Shown in pieces: positions 38,447 to 47,399 of a DNA stretch of 64,000 bases (positions within the stretch are counted from its first letter, which is position 1; each line of letters begins with the position of its first letter). The position numbers and the translations under genes are program-made. Below the pieces are notes generated by a model. The model did no database searches, was not told the origin of the DNA, and worked only from the letters and a program-made list of their open reading frames with translations. Origin of the DNA: Rhytidiadelphus loreus (lineage: Eukaryota; Streptophyta; Bryopsida; Hypnales; Hylocomiaceae); assembly GCA_947034895.1 (NCBI GenBank), contig OX344763.1:62391093-62455092 (forward strand), given 5' to 3'.

Positions 38447-38911
38447 AAGGCGGTTCTCATTGTCCTGACAGGTGCTTTATGCGTTGAAGGAGGTCTTTTG
38501 GATCTTCCTCAAATAGTCGACATTCCTTCTGGTTTTTGTCACTTTCTTAAACAGCTGGTTGAACAAACTCACTGTGGGTTGTGTTCCTCCATGCATATGT
38601 CCACTTTGGGAGAGCTTGTACGGCGTCTACTCCCACGAAAGACTTTGAAGGGGTTTCTCTTTTTCGCCGGTTCGAGCAACCCTAACAAGAATGATCCTTA
38701 TCCAAACCGTGTTGGATTACTGAAGCGTATCTTAGGTAGCCCTAGAGAGCGTAGCATTCTTTGGAATCAAACTATTGTACTACTTGAGTTAGATCCTTTG
38801 AAGTGGCCACACACTAATTTGATAGGTCCCTCCATACGCGTGAGGGATAATATAGATCTTTTGAAAGTAGAAGCTCCATGTTATGTACACAAGGAGCTAG
38901 TTATTCACTAG
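38447..38911 (+). pseudogene. Second, divergent HAD-like module of element C, last exon
   Basis: From a GATGCAG acceptor the frame runs 154 codons to TAG. Its layout parallels the FCP1-like module upstream: a beta strand KAVLIVLTGALCVEGG where motif I would be, FCHFLKQLVEQTHCGLCSS where motif II would be, then TIVLLELDPLKW where the DDSP segment would be. Key aspartates are missing (VLTGAL), so it would be catalytically dead. Homology is inferred from order and hydrophobic pattern only. It ends about 570 bp before the right end of C. Confidence 0.42.
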
Positions 38912-39482
38912 CATAGATATTGTAGGAATAGCCTTTATTTATTTTTGTGGGCAATTTCTTGTCACCTTCTTTATCGATATAAATAAAATGGAGTGAACCC
39001 ACCCTAAACCTTTTAATAATTACTTCCAAGTTTCATTCGACCATACCAACAGTTCTCTTGTACCGTAGGAATGAATGCGGGATTATATCGGGAGATTTCC
39101 AGATCCTAAGTAACTATGTGAAGAAATACTAACAGTCCATTGCTTACTTAGTTCTTCTAATAATGTAAGTGAATAATAACCGTTTTCATCGATTCTTGGC
39201 GACACTAAAGATCCCAATGTCTTTGATATGCACTACATCGACAAATCTCCCGATGATTCATCTCAATGTGTACGAATAAATGTTCAATAGGTGAAATGTC
39301 TTAGTTATTATGTTTCTTTGTCCTCTTCAAGGGTATGCCCAGGGGGTACTTCATTCTTTTTTTCCCACTTTCATAGGCGTTGTGGTCTCCAAAACCTAAG
39401 CAACGGGAGGTCTCCCAATGAAGTCTCCCTCGACAAAGTCCAGAATTCATTGAATAGTCCAAAAGTAGTTAAATAGGGCATG
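38912..39482. repeat. Element C right subterminal region and right terminal repeat
   Basis: Motif copies lie at about 39089, 39243 and 39401, the last reading CAACGGGAGGTCTCCCAATG. The terminal inverted repeat occupies 39454-39482 and ends GTAGTTAAATAGGGCATG. The TGA target repeat follows at 39483-39485. Confidence 0.8.
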
Positions 39483-39626
39483 TGAGCCTTCGGATCCCCT
39501 CTGTGTCCTTCAAATGATTCTTTGTAGTTTGCATGCACCTTCGTTTTTGTAATCATGTGGGCATTGTATTACTTGTTGATGTCTCCACATGGGTCCTTCT
39601 GATACGGGTTTACTATCTACCTGCAG

Positions 39627-39710
39627 AGAGAAGGAAAGGAAACTAGCCCTGGAATCACCGACATTGCAGAGGGCCTGCACCGAATTCCAAATGCTGGAGT
39701 TGGGACCACG
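39627..39710 (+). pseudogene. Probable small exon of element B accessory gene, after element C
   Basis: A 28-codon open stretch between a CTGCAG acceptor and a GTCAGT donor, starting REGKETSPGI. Its phase fits the exon starting at 40300. It would continue the gene interrupted at 17503. The sequence between 39486 and 39626 would be intron. Confidence 0.35.
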
Positions 39711-40095
39711 GTCAGTTATTATTCTTAAAATAACATCGTTACAGACTGTTCAGTTGTATAGTTTCTTGTATTTTAATTCTCGAATTTCATTAGTAAGTGA
39801 AGCAGTAGTGCACGAAAATAGTCTTGGACTTCTATGGACGATATTATATCATGGTTCAATTCATACTCTAAACCATGTTGTATTGGCACTCTGTACACAT
39901 CTGCAATCGACTAAGGATCACGTGTCGTGTCCCCCACCTCTCAGTTGAATCAGTGCTAGCCATGTACAATAATGAACAAGGTCTATTTGCGGGTACTAAT
40001 CCAAGCATTAGGCTTAGCATTTGATTTCCGAAACCAATGTCTTCAAAATTGTGTCTCAGTTACGTAGTCATGTACAAGTCATATTAATTCTAAAC
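39711..40095 (+). other. Element B accessory gene intron
   Basis: AT-rich intron sequence with AATGACT copies beginning near 40109. No gene is seen. Confidence 0.45.
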
Positions 40096-40272
40096 CAGTC
40101 TGTCGAAAATGACTCCTTCGCTACTAGTGAATGACTATCCCAGTCTGTCGAAATGACTCCTTCGCTACTAGTGAATGACTAGCCCAGTCTGTCGAAATGA
40201 CTCCTTCGCTACTAGTGAATGACTATCCCAGTCTGTCGAAATGACTCCTTCGCTACTAGTGAATGACTAGCC
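40096..40272. repeat. Four-unit 44-bp tandem array of element B motif
   Basis: Units start CAGTCTGTCGAAATGACTCC at 40096, 40141, 40185 and 40229. Each holds two AATGACT motifs and a CTACTAGTG segment. The array lies in an intron of the accessory gene, just before the exon at 40300. The units are nearly identical, so the array is young or homogenised. Confidence 0.88.
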
Positions 40273-40299
40273 CAGTTGTGTTGTATGGGTGGTCGGTAG

Positions 40300-41377
40300 A
40301 ATGTGGGCGTAGGTGACTCCGATTTGCGGTTTGAAGTGGAGAGTTTGAAGCATGATGTGTCCCTCAAGTTCAACCAAGTGATGGCCAATTCAATGGCCCA
40401 GGCGCGCGCTATTGATGATCTGAAGTGCATGTTCCAAAGCTTCATGCGGAAGTGTAAGGACGGTGACCTTGGCAGCCCATCCATCACTCACTCTAGGCTT
40501 GAGAATCAAGCGTCCGGGGGTGGTTTCCATGGCGAACCTGCAGGCTTGCTACCGAATTCACGGAATAAGTTCATGGATGTGTCGCAAATCATGTCCAAGC
40601 GGAAGGGGTTGACAAAAGCGAAGAGGACCGCAGGTGATGTCAACCAACTAGCAAAGAAGTCAGAGGTTACACTATCCTCCGACTCAGACCTCCCAGAATG
40701 TGTTCCCCATCGGTCACATGACCCAAAGTGGAAGGTTTCATCCCATCCTCCAAATCTTGTTGTAGAAGCGGTTTTAGTGGCGGAATAGGTGAATCCGTCA
40801 ACCGTGGAAGCTCCGTCACCTTCCCTTCTGAATCCCTACAGCACTTCTTCCCATGTTCTGTCAACAGCCCCTACTACAGACTCCCCGAGGGATGTCCCAG
40901 CAAGGTCCGCGCTTGTAGATGCTCCCCTGCCATTGCCCGTGGACCCGAAGTCATTGTAGCAGGCTGAATTGCTAGTGGAGGAAGACCTTGGAATTCCCAA
41001 GATCGATAAAGTGGTATTGAACCTCGACAAGCAGGCATGGAAGAGTGCTGAAGTGCTACCGAAGGTTGATGAAGTGCGCCCATTGCCGGAGGGGGGGACC
41101 AAAGTAGAAGGCTGCAAGACTTCTGAAGATGTACGCAAAGCGTCGCCAAAGATAGGAGACGCTGCCGCTGCTGGAGGACCGCTCAACCCCCGCATCAATC
41201 CCCCCGTTGTGTCAGAATGAGGTGCATTGCAGGCCGCTAAAGACAGCAAGCGGGAGGGGGGAAAGATTCAAGCCACAGATCCCACTGCCGAGGTAGGTGT
41301 ACAGGACGCCACCGAAGACCGCTCTTCACCTCCGAAAACTCCACCTGTACCATCAAAGATGGCCCCTAAACTTGGGA
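40300..41377 (+). pseudogene. Element B accessory gene, coiled-coil and linker region
   Basis: From a GGTAG acceptor one frame runs through into the HAD domain. It starts with a helix likely to form a coiled coil (LRFEVESLKHDVSLKFNQVM then ARAIDDLKCMFQSFMRK, about residues 9-50). A long Ser/Pro/Lys-rich linker follows. The frame holds TAG at 40786, TAG at 40957 and TGA at 41218, each a possible C-to-T product of CAG or CGA. A coiled coil after the Transposase_24 region is usual in TNPA-like proteins. Confidence 0.6.
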
Positions 41378-42332
41378 AGTCTCCCGCCAAGGTTTGTACT
41401 CTCGTGCATGCTCTTCCATGTCCGGCCCTCGCGGTGAGACCATTGAAGTCTTTGAAGTCCGTCAACGACATCTTGATTGACAAACTCGGCGGATATAGTG
41501 AGGGGGGACAGAAGTTGGTCATTTTTAACCTACACGGAACACTAGTAGACTGTAGCATGCTTGCTTTCTTAAACCCGAATAAGGCAATACGGTCTACCAC
41601 ACAAACAAAATGTAGGAGAGTAGTGTTCCGTCCCTGGCTCCTTCAATTTCTGTCCCGTTGTTTCAAGTGCTTCACAGTAGCCTTCTGGGGCACCAAGAAT
41701 ATGTCATATAATGAAGACGTTCTTCCCACCTTTCTCTACAGACTGCAAGCTAGCTCCAACTCCACTCCGCTGTTTTCTTGGGCAGCTGAATCCGTAGGGA
41801 TCCATCCAGAAGGCGCAGGAACGAAAATAGCCCGGGTGAAAAATTTACGTGCAGTGTATTCGAGATGGCCTATATTTAGCGCAGAGAAAACATTGATAGT
41901 CGATAGTGACCATCGTATAGTAAGGTGCAACCCTGACGCTAACATCCTAATCACTACTCCGTTCCATGTGAAGTGGCTGCGGACCTTGGTTGACGACAAG
42001 GAGTACCTGAAATGGTACTTGTGGCCGGTGCTGGAGGCGTTTTGGAAATGCCCTAACGTATCAACTTTCAGATCAAAGTATCCACAAATTGTGAATGAGT
42101 CCATGACCCAAATGATCCAGAAACGCAGAAGTGGACTTCCGTATGAATTTGTGGATACGATGGAAGGTGAGGGGACTCGCAGACCATCATGGCATGCCAA
42201 AAGTGCATCCCCTCACCTTCACATAACATTAATATCTAACTACTGTTCCATGTGCATGCAGGCAAAAATGAAGCGGGAGCTAAAACGAAGGCAGCAAGTT
42301 CGGCAATAGCGAAACTATCCTCCTCGAAGAAG
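41378..42332 (+). pseudogene. FCP1/NIF-type HAD phosphatase-like domain in element B
   Basis: The frame continues from the linker into KLVIFNLHGTLVDC (motif I), then RPWLLQFLSRCFKCFTVAFW and GTKNMSYNEDVLPTFL (motif II). After that come SAEKTLIVDSDHRIVRCNP (motif III/IV) and YLKWYLWPVLEAF. This is the FCP1-like HAD layout, of a different subtype from the domain in element C. The motif I aspartates are replaced (NLHG), so it should not be catalytic and may bind partners instead. The exon ends at 42166 (GTGAGG donor) and splices in phase to 42262-42332, a short lysine/serine-rich exon. Confidence 0.72.
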
Positions 42333-42925
42333 GTACTTGGCCCAAAGCCCATTTGTAGTTTTAGAACTACATACTTGAAGTCAAAGTACTTGCAGAGTGT
42401 CTTCCAAGTGTTCTTAGGCTATATAACCAGGTTCTTCGAGTGACGTTGTCACGTACAAACCGATTGTTTTTTGCATGCAACTTCAATGAAATGAGGTTAT
42501 TCTTTGAATAATCTGTATATGTCCTTTAAGTGCTGGTACCTTTTGCACTGTACATAGAGGTTCTCGGTTCCATCTCTAGCATTCACACGTGAAGTGTCAC
42601 TGGTAGGGATACTCAGGACTTGAAGTAGTGGTCTTGTAGTGTCGCATGTGGACGAGTGAATCTGTATCCCGTACATGCTGGTAGGTATTAATTTATTAGC
42701 ATTCATACTATGAAGGCATGTTCACAGAGGGTGAAGTCATTCTCTCGTTGTCTTGTAGTCGCATGTCAGTCAAGATCTCAACCCTTACGCTAAATTGTCG
42801 ACATGCAGTCGTGCAGTTGTCTTCTTCCAGTCACACTTTAGTAATGAACAAGTAGTAAGTAGAAACCAGAAAGTGTCAAAGTACTTTGGTAGAGCATCAA
42901 GTGCCTAATGAGTTGCATATTGTAG
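42333..42925 (+). other. Element B accessory gene intron
   Basis: About 590 bp between the GTACTT donor at 42333 and the TTGTAG acceptor at 42925. No coding potential is recognised. Confidence 0.5.
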
Positions 42926-43192
42926 TTCAAAATTGGCGACCGAGTGCATCTCATGAACCCTCGTGCCGTACGACAGAAAGTGGCGTCCGCAACCATTAGT
43001 GGAGTGCCAGGTGAGCACAATTTCCACTTCAAGGACATTCCGGAGACATGGTTCAAGGTCGATGTACATGACATTCTGCAGGAAAAGGTGCACCTCATGT
43101 TTCCCAATGCAGCCGCCGACATGTTGTTCATAGAAGATGTGAAGGGATCAGCTGCAATTTGGGATGGGAAGTACATTAAACTAGCCAATTGA
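42926..43192 (+). pseudogene. Element B accessory gene, last exon (DUF8039-like)
   Basis: 88 codons then TGA. The pattern GDRVHLMNP ... KVASATISG ... WFKVDVHDIL ... IEDVKGSAAIWDGKYIKL matches the DUF8039-like C-terminal domain of plant transposon proteins: a beta strand pair, then V.V..V, then G..I.W. A related pattern (VKLYLPGFGEV ... VLWRAADIVKF) is found in element C's leftward gene. The exon joins in phase after 42332. It completes the accessory gene. Confidence 0.6.
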
Positions 43193-44378
43193 TCTTCAAT
43201 TGGCTTAGTAGTTTCTCAATTAGGCAACAGGGAGGAGTATTGTTTCCTAGGATTGGAGGACTATAGACGTAGCTTGTATACATGAGTCAGAGACCATAAA
43301 CCACTTTACTGCTTTCAAATGCATTACTCCCGTTCAAACTTGAATGTTTGCACTTGATACTGTTGTCAATGGTTACTTGTCCATAGCGTAAACCTTGTAC
43401 TGTTTTTGTAAGTTCTTTTTGTAGATGGGGTCCATTCATGCATGTGGATTGTGGAAGTACCGGCAGCTGCTGGAAATGAGTGAATGTGGAAAGGTTTATG
43501 TTTTCTCGTTGAACTGTACTTGCATAGTTGAACCTACATGTATATTATAGTTTTGTGTAGCATAGTATCAGTATTGTATTGCGATTGTAGAAGCACTCAG
43601 TGACGAACGACAATGACAAAGGAATAACTAAAATGTTACTATGAATGAACTGCACGTTCCAGTAAAGAATGACTACATCAAGAAACGTCGATCTCATCCC
43701 CTTCTTATGACAAGAAGGTAACTGCAGAATAACTGGGACACAACTGCACCATGATCATCCATGGCAACAAAACATCTGCACACGTTCACTTCTCCACAAC
43801 TCTTGAATGACTTGCCACGTGGCACACCCTAAATCCTAAACGCAACTATGCTATAACTTCATAATGACTCATTCACGACTCCTGACGTGGCCATCCACAT
43901 CAGATTTATAAGGGGTCTACTATCACTACAGAATGACTTCATAATGACTACCCACGTGGCTGTCCACGTCTGATTTTATTGGGGTCGTCTGTAACTGCAC
44001 ACCGACTAGAGAATGACTACTGACGTGGCCGTCCACGTCTGATTTTTGGGGGGTCCATTGAAACTGAAAAATGACTTCAAAATGACAGTCCACGTGGATG
44101 TCCACCTCAGATTTTAGCCTGAAGGTACTTTCCACGTAGAACACATAATCTTCAATTTCTTTACCTTCTTTTCTTTATCACTTGAACCTTAGCTGTTTTC
44201 ATCCACAAATACATCCAAGGTATAAGTCGTCGGTGATAATACACCCGCAGTCATTTACCTAAATGACTTGTCCACAATGACTCTAAACCCCCCGAGTCAT
44301 TTTCAAGTCGACAGTGTCCGCCACGACTGATTTGCAGTCGTGTTTTGCAGTCGCAAATGTCCTCAATTTTTTGTAGTG
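43193..44378. repeat. Element B right subterminal region and terminal repeat
   Basis: AATGACT and AGTCATT motifs are dense from about 43665 to 44310 (for example 43806, 43864, 43932, 43944 and 44016). A 50-70-bp phrase with GACGTGGC and CCACGTCTGATTTT repeats about four times between 43880 and 44116. The terminal inverted repeat is 44347-44378, and the target duplication ATT follows. No gene is seen. Confidence 0.75.
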
Positions 44379-44381
44379 ATT

Positions 44382-44853
44382 ACAGTTATCATTGTATTAG
44401 CAAAACTAAAGAGAATACAAGACTTAAAGTTATACTCATGGTACAAGTTTGAATTACAGAAGCTTTTTATTTTGTGTTCGACCTAGGGCACGGTAATGGT
44501 ATGCACCTTGTACTATTGTTATTGTGTTATTGTGCAGGTATTAACAGCTTGCGCACTTTTAAAAGACGGACTAATTTAGTTTAATGCAAGTGAAAGAATA
44601 TAAATAACGTTATGTAGTACATGTACTATTTCTGGATGTGTTGGAAGACATGTTCAGTTCCATAGTACAAGCAACATTCTTGAACTGATATGTTTGATGG
44701 CCTGATTTTGTCTTCTTACATTACTTTAGTGAATGTATTACATGTAGGAGTCTTCACTGTTCATGTAATTTTCTTCTTCTGTGTAGTCTGGTACTGTTAG
44801 TTGTGAATGCTTGTTTGTATAGAACATGAACTGGGTTTTTTTTAATTGTGCAG
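44382..44853 (+). other. Element A intron, part after element B
   Basis: The rest of the tnp2 intron, ending at a TGTGCAG acceptor. AT-rich, with no other feature. Confidence 0.6.
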
Positions 44854-45533
44854 GATCTTCCAGTACGTCACGTTTTGGATGTCATGCACTGTGAGAAGAA
44901 TTTGTCAGAGAATATATTGAAAACCACTTTCGGTGAAAAGGACACTCCGGCCGTGAGAGCAGACATGCAAGCTCGTGGCATTCGATCGCATTTACATTTG
45001 CAAGCGATAGGAAGTACTCGAGATCGGCTTTTCATGCCGGATGCATCGTATGTTCTTTCAGGAGATGATAAAGCAAAGGTTTTAAAAGTGTTGAAGAACT
45101 TGAGGACACCTACAAATTATGTGTCTTCTTTGCATAAAAAAATTTTGAAAGGGAAATTTAGTGGCTTGAAGTTACATGATTTCCATGTGCTCTTACAACA
45201 GATTCTGCCTTTGTGTTTTAGGAAAGTTTCCAGCAAGGCTTTGGCAGGAACAATCATACATTTGAGTAGAGTTTTTTGAAAACTTTGTGCCAAAACTGTG
45301 AACATTGATGATAAATCACAGTTGACAGAAGATTGTGCGGAAACAATGTGCATGTTGGAGAAAGAAATGCCTCCGTCGTTTTTTGACATCATGTCTCACT
45401 TACCGAATCACTTGGTGGAAGAACTATTTCTCTGCGGACCTGTTCATACAAGGTGGATGTATCCTTTTGAACGGTACTTCAAGACATTAAAGGGATATGT
45501 CAAAAATCTTGCTAAACCAAAAGGTAGTGTTGC
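44854..45533 (+). pseudogene. Element A transposase, DUF4218 exon, first part
   Basis: From the acceptor the frame reads DLPVRHVLDVMHCEKN, the usual start of the exon after PYWK. It goes on through PPSFFDIMSHLPNHLVEEL and GPVHTRWMYPFERYFK, the DUF4218 signature. TGA at 45277 breaks it. At 45534 element D interrupts the exon. The reading resumes cleanly at 47186 once D and one TGC copy are removed: KPKGSVA joins QGYQVEEALGF. Confidence 0.88.
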
Positions 45534-45835
45534 CACTACTAGAAAAACAATGCCCAAATTAACAAAACATTAACAATTTTTTGTTAATTTGGGTACTACA
45601 ACGTCCACTTTCACAAATTTTTGTTAACTATGCCCTAATTAACAAATTTTTTTGTTGATTTGGATAGTGCAATTACCACATCAACAAAATTTTGTTAATT
45701 TTTTGGGAATCTTTTGGAATCTTTTAGAATCTTTTGAAATTTTTTAGAAATCTTAGAAATCTTCAAAAATCTTTAAGAATCTTCAATATAGAATGTAGAT
45801 TTAAGAACAAAATAAGTACACAATTCGGTGTTTAT

Positions 45836-46200
45836 TAAAGTCAGCAGACTTTAGGGGCAATTTTCACCTTGAAAAATTATTTTTTTCAAGAAACTTTGGA
45901 CTAATGAAAGTTGTAAAATTGATATATCTTTAGCCTCCAAATTTTTTTTTGAGATTTAGATCTTCTAATCAAAAGTTATGAACAAAAATCAGAGAGGGGT
46001 AAAAATGGACATTCTTTTTTATATTTTGAAACACCTTCTCTGATTTTTGTCCATAACTTTTAATTAAAGATTTAAATCTTAAACAGATTGTTGGAGGTGA
46101 AAGATGTTTTCATCTTAAAACTTTCATTAGTTCAAAGGATGTTTTGAAAAGTTTATCTTCTAGGACAAAATTGCCACCAAAGTCTATTGACTTTTAATGG
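45836..46200. repeat. First hairpin of element D
   Basis: Two arms of about 165 bp, from AGTCAGCAGACTTTAGGGGC to TCAGAGAGGGG and back from TTCTCTGATTTTTGTCCATA to AAAGTCTATTGACTTT, are inverted imperfect copies with a short centre near 46010. It is a sister of the hairpin at 46365-46725. Confidence 0.8.
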
Positions 46201-46364
46201 GAAAAACATTAAAGAATAAAGTAAATAAAATTATATACCTCAACTCCAAATTCAAATATAAGTATATTTTAAATCTTTTTTTTCTTTAGAAGCCTTTGGA
46301 GTCTTAATTTTACAATGTAGATTTAAAAAAAAATTAAGTCATCACAAATCGATTTTCTAAAAAG

Positions 46365-46725
46365 TCAGCAGACTTAAAAGGCGATTCAGACCCAGTAAAA
46401 GAACTTTTTTGGAAAAACTTTGAACTTAAAAAAGTTGAAAAATTAAGTTATCTTTTGCCTCCAACAATTTTTTTGAGATTCGGACCTACCAATAAAAAGT
46501 TATGGACGAAAATCAGAGAGGGAGTTTAAAAATTTTTAAAATAATTATTCATTTTCATCCCTCTTTGATTTTTGTTCATAACTTTTGATTGGTATGTCCA
46601 AATCTCAAAACAATTGTTGGAGTTGAAAGATAACTGGATTTTTCAACGTTTTCTAGTCTGAAGTTTTTCCAAAAAATGTCTTTTACTGGGTCTGAATTGC
46701 TCCTAAAGTCTGCTGACTTTGAAAA
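46365..46725. repeat. Second hairpin of element D
   Basis: Arms of about 165 bp run from AAAGTCAGCAGACTTAAAAG to AATCAGAGAGGG, and back through CCCTCTTTGATTTTTGTTC to AGTCTGCTGACTTTG. The arms are closely matched. Transcripts through both hairpins would fold into long double-stranded RNA. Confidence 0.82.
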
Positions 46726-46794
46726 AGAATGAAAAAAATCCGAAAAAACTATCTAAATGGATTTCTATTCCCTAAGTAATCAAACAACTTGAAA

Positions 46795-46862
46795 GGTTGG
46801 TGCCTTGGCAAGAGCCTTGGCCTCTAACCATGAGGTCCCGGGTTCAAACCCCGGTGGCTTCA
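46795..46862 (+). repeat. tRNA-like segment with pol III B box in element D
   Basis: CCGGGTTCAAACCCCGG forms a proper T arm (5-bp stem, 7-base loop), and TTGGCAAGAGCC resembles an A box. The acceptor stem does not pair and the anticodon loop lacks T33, so it is not a working tRNA. It may be a captured tRNA fragment or SINE head. Confidence 0.5.
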
Positions 46863-47185
46863 TTTCCATGGTAGCCATTGCCATGTGGCCATTGGCTAGG
46901 TTGCCACGTGGTAGTTGGATTGCCGGCCATGTGGCACTACCCTAGATGTCAAAAAACATATTTTATGAATTTTTAAAAAATTATTTCCAAAAAAATGTCC
47001 AAATTAACAAAAAAATCAACACTTTTTTGTTAGAAAATGAACACTTTTTTGTTAAGATTCAACATTTTTTTGTTAAAAAATCAACACTTTTGTGTTCAAA
47101 TCAACACGTCCAAATTAACAAAAAAAATCAACACTTTTGTGTTGAGTTTTGTTAATTTGGTCACTGTTTTTTTCTACTAGTGTGC

Positions 47186-47399
47186 ACAGGGTTACCAAGT
47201 AGAGGAAGCTCTTGGATTTATGACAGAGTACATGACTGACTACAACTTCAAGAAGAGTTTGGGATAGTGAAGAAGATCCGACGATGGTGGATGAGATATT
47301 GGAAGGGAAAGGGAAACGAAAGATTCTCTCGGATGCCTTGAATAATTCAATGCACGAGTTTGTTTTAGACAATGCCTCGCACATTGATCCATACCGACA
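47186..47399 (+). pseudogene. Element A transposase, DUF4218 exon, second part
   Basis: Resumes with QGYQVEEALGFMTEYMTDYN, then a one-base frame change, then TSRRVWDSEEDPTMVDEILE, matching QRRIWDEDSEYGDAEEVLQG in element B. It ends at a GTAAGT donor at 47400, two bases into a codon that the next exon (48868) completes as Gln. Confidence 0.8.

Larger units (their letters stand above)
17503..39482. mobile_element. Element C: 22-kb transposon with CATGCC termini and DUF7869-type transposase
   Basis: The left end reads CATGCCATATTTAACTAC and the right end, reverse-complemented, CATGCCCTATTTAACTAC. The first 29 bases of the two ends differ at one position. The flanking direct repeat is TGA (17500-17502 and 39483-39485), a 3-bp duplication. 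The element interrupts element B's accessory gene and contains a leftward DUF7869-type gene (22238-18606), a rightward decayed gene (31869-38911) and dozens of palindromic AACGGGAG...CTCCCGATG motifs. The terminal sequence is not the CACTA, Mutator, hAT or Harbinger consensus that I know. It is probably an autonomous element that is now inactive. Confidence 0.88.
7888..44378. mobile_element. Element B: 36.5-kb CACTA (En/Spm) transposon with both ends
   Basis: The left end reads CACTACAAGAAATTG and the right end, reverse-complemented, reads CACTACAAAAAATTG. The first 32 bases match at 27 positions, including a shared TGCGACTGC. The element is flanked by the 3-bp direct repeat ATT (7885-7887 and 44379-44381), the duplication size typical of CACTA elements. 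It sits inside the conserved tnp2 intron of element A, whose exons match on either side. It carries a leftward transposase (13462-9372) and a rightward accessory gene (15264-43192). Element C (17503-39482) has split that accessory gene. Without C, B would be about 14.5 kb, a normal size for an autonomous CACTA element. Confidence 0.93.
45534..47182. mobile_element. Element D: 1.65-kb non-autonomous CACTA element
   Basis: The left end is CACTACTAGAAAAA, and the right end is its inverted near-copy, ending TTTCTACTAGTG. The target duplication TGC is present at 45531-45533 and 47183-47185. No transposase is encoded. CAAATTAACAAAA and AATCAACAC motifs repeat inside both ends. The middle holds two large hairpins and a tRNA-like segment. 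Its ends resemble those of E and of the 176-bp element at 54366, not those of B, so it depends on another CACTA family. Confidence 0.92.

Noticed and set aside
40096..40272. CRISPR-like array
   Set aside because: Units are contiguous without unique spacers, in a plant transposon intron.
46795..46862. tRNA gene
   Set aside because: The T arm is good, but the acceptor stem does not pair and the anticodon loop lacks T33. Kept only as a tRNA-like segment inside element D.
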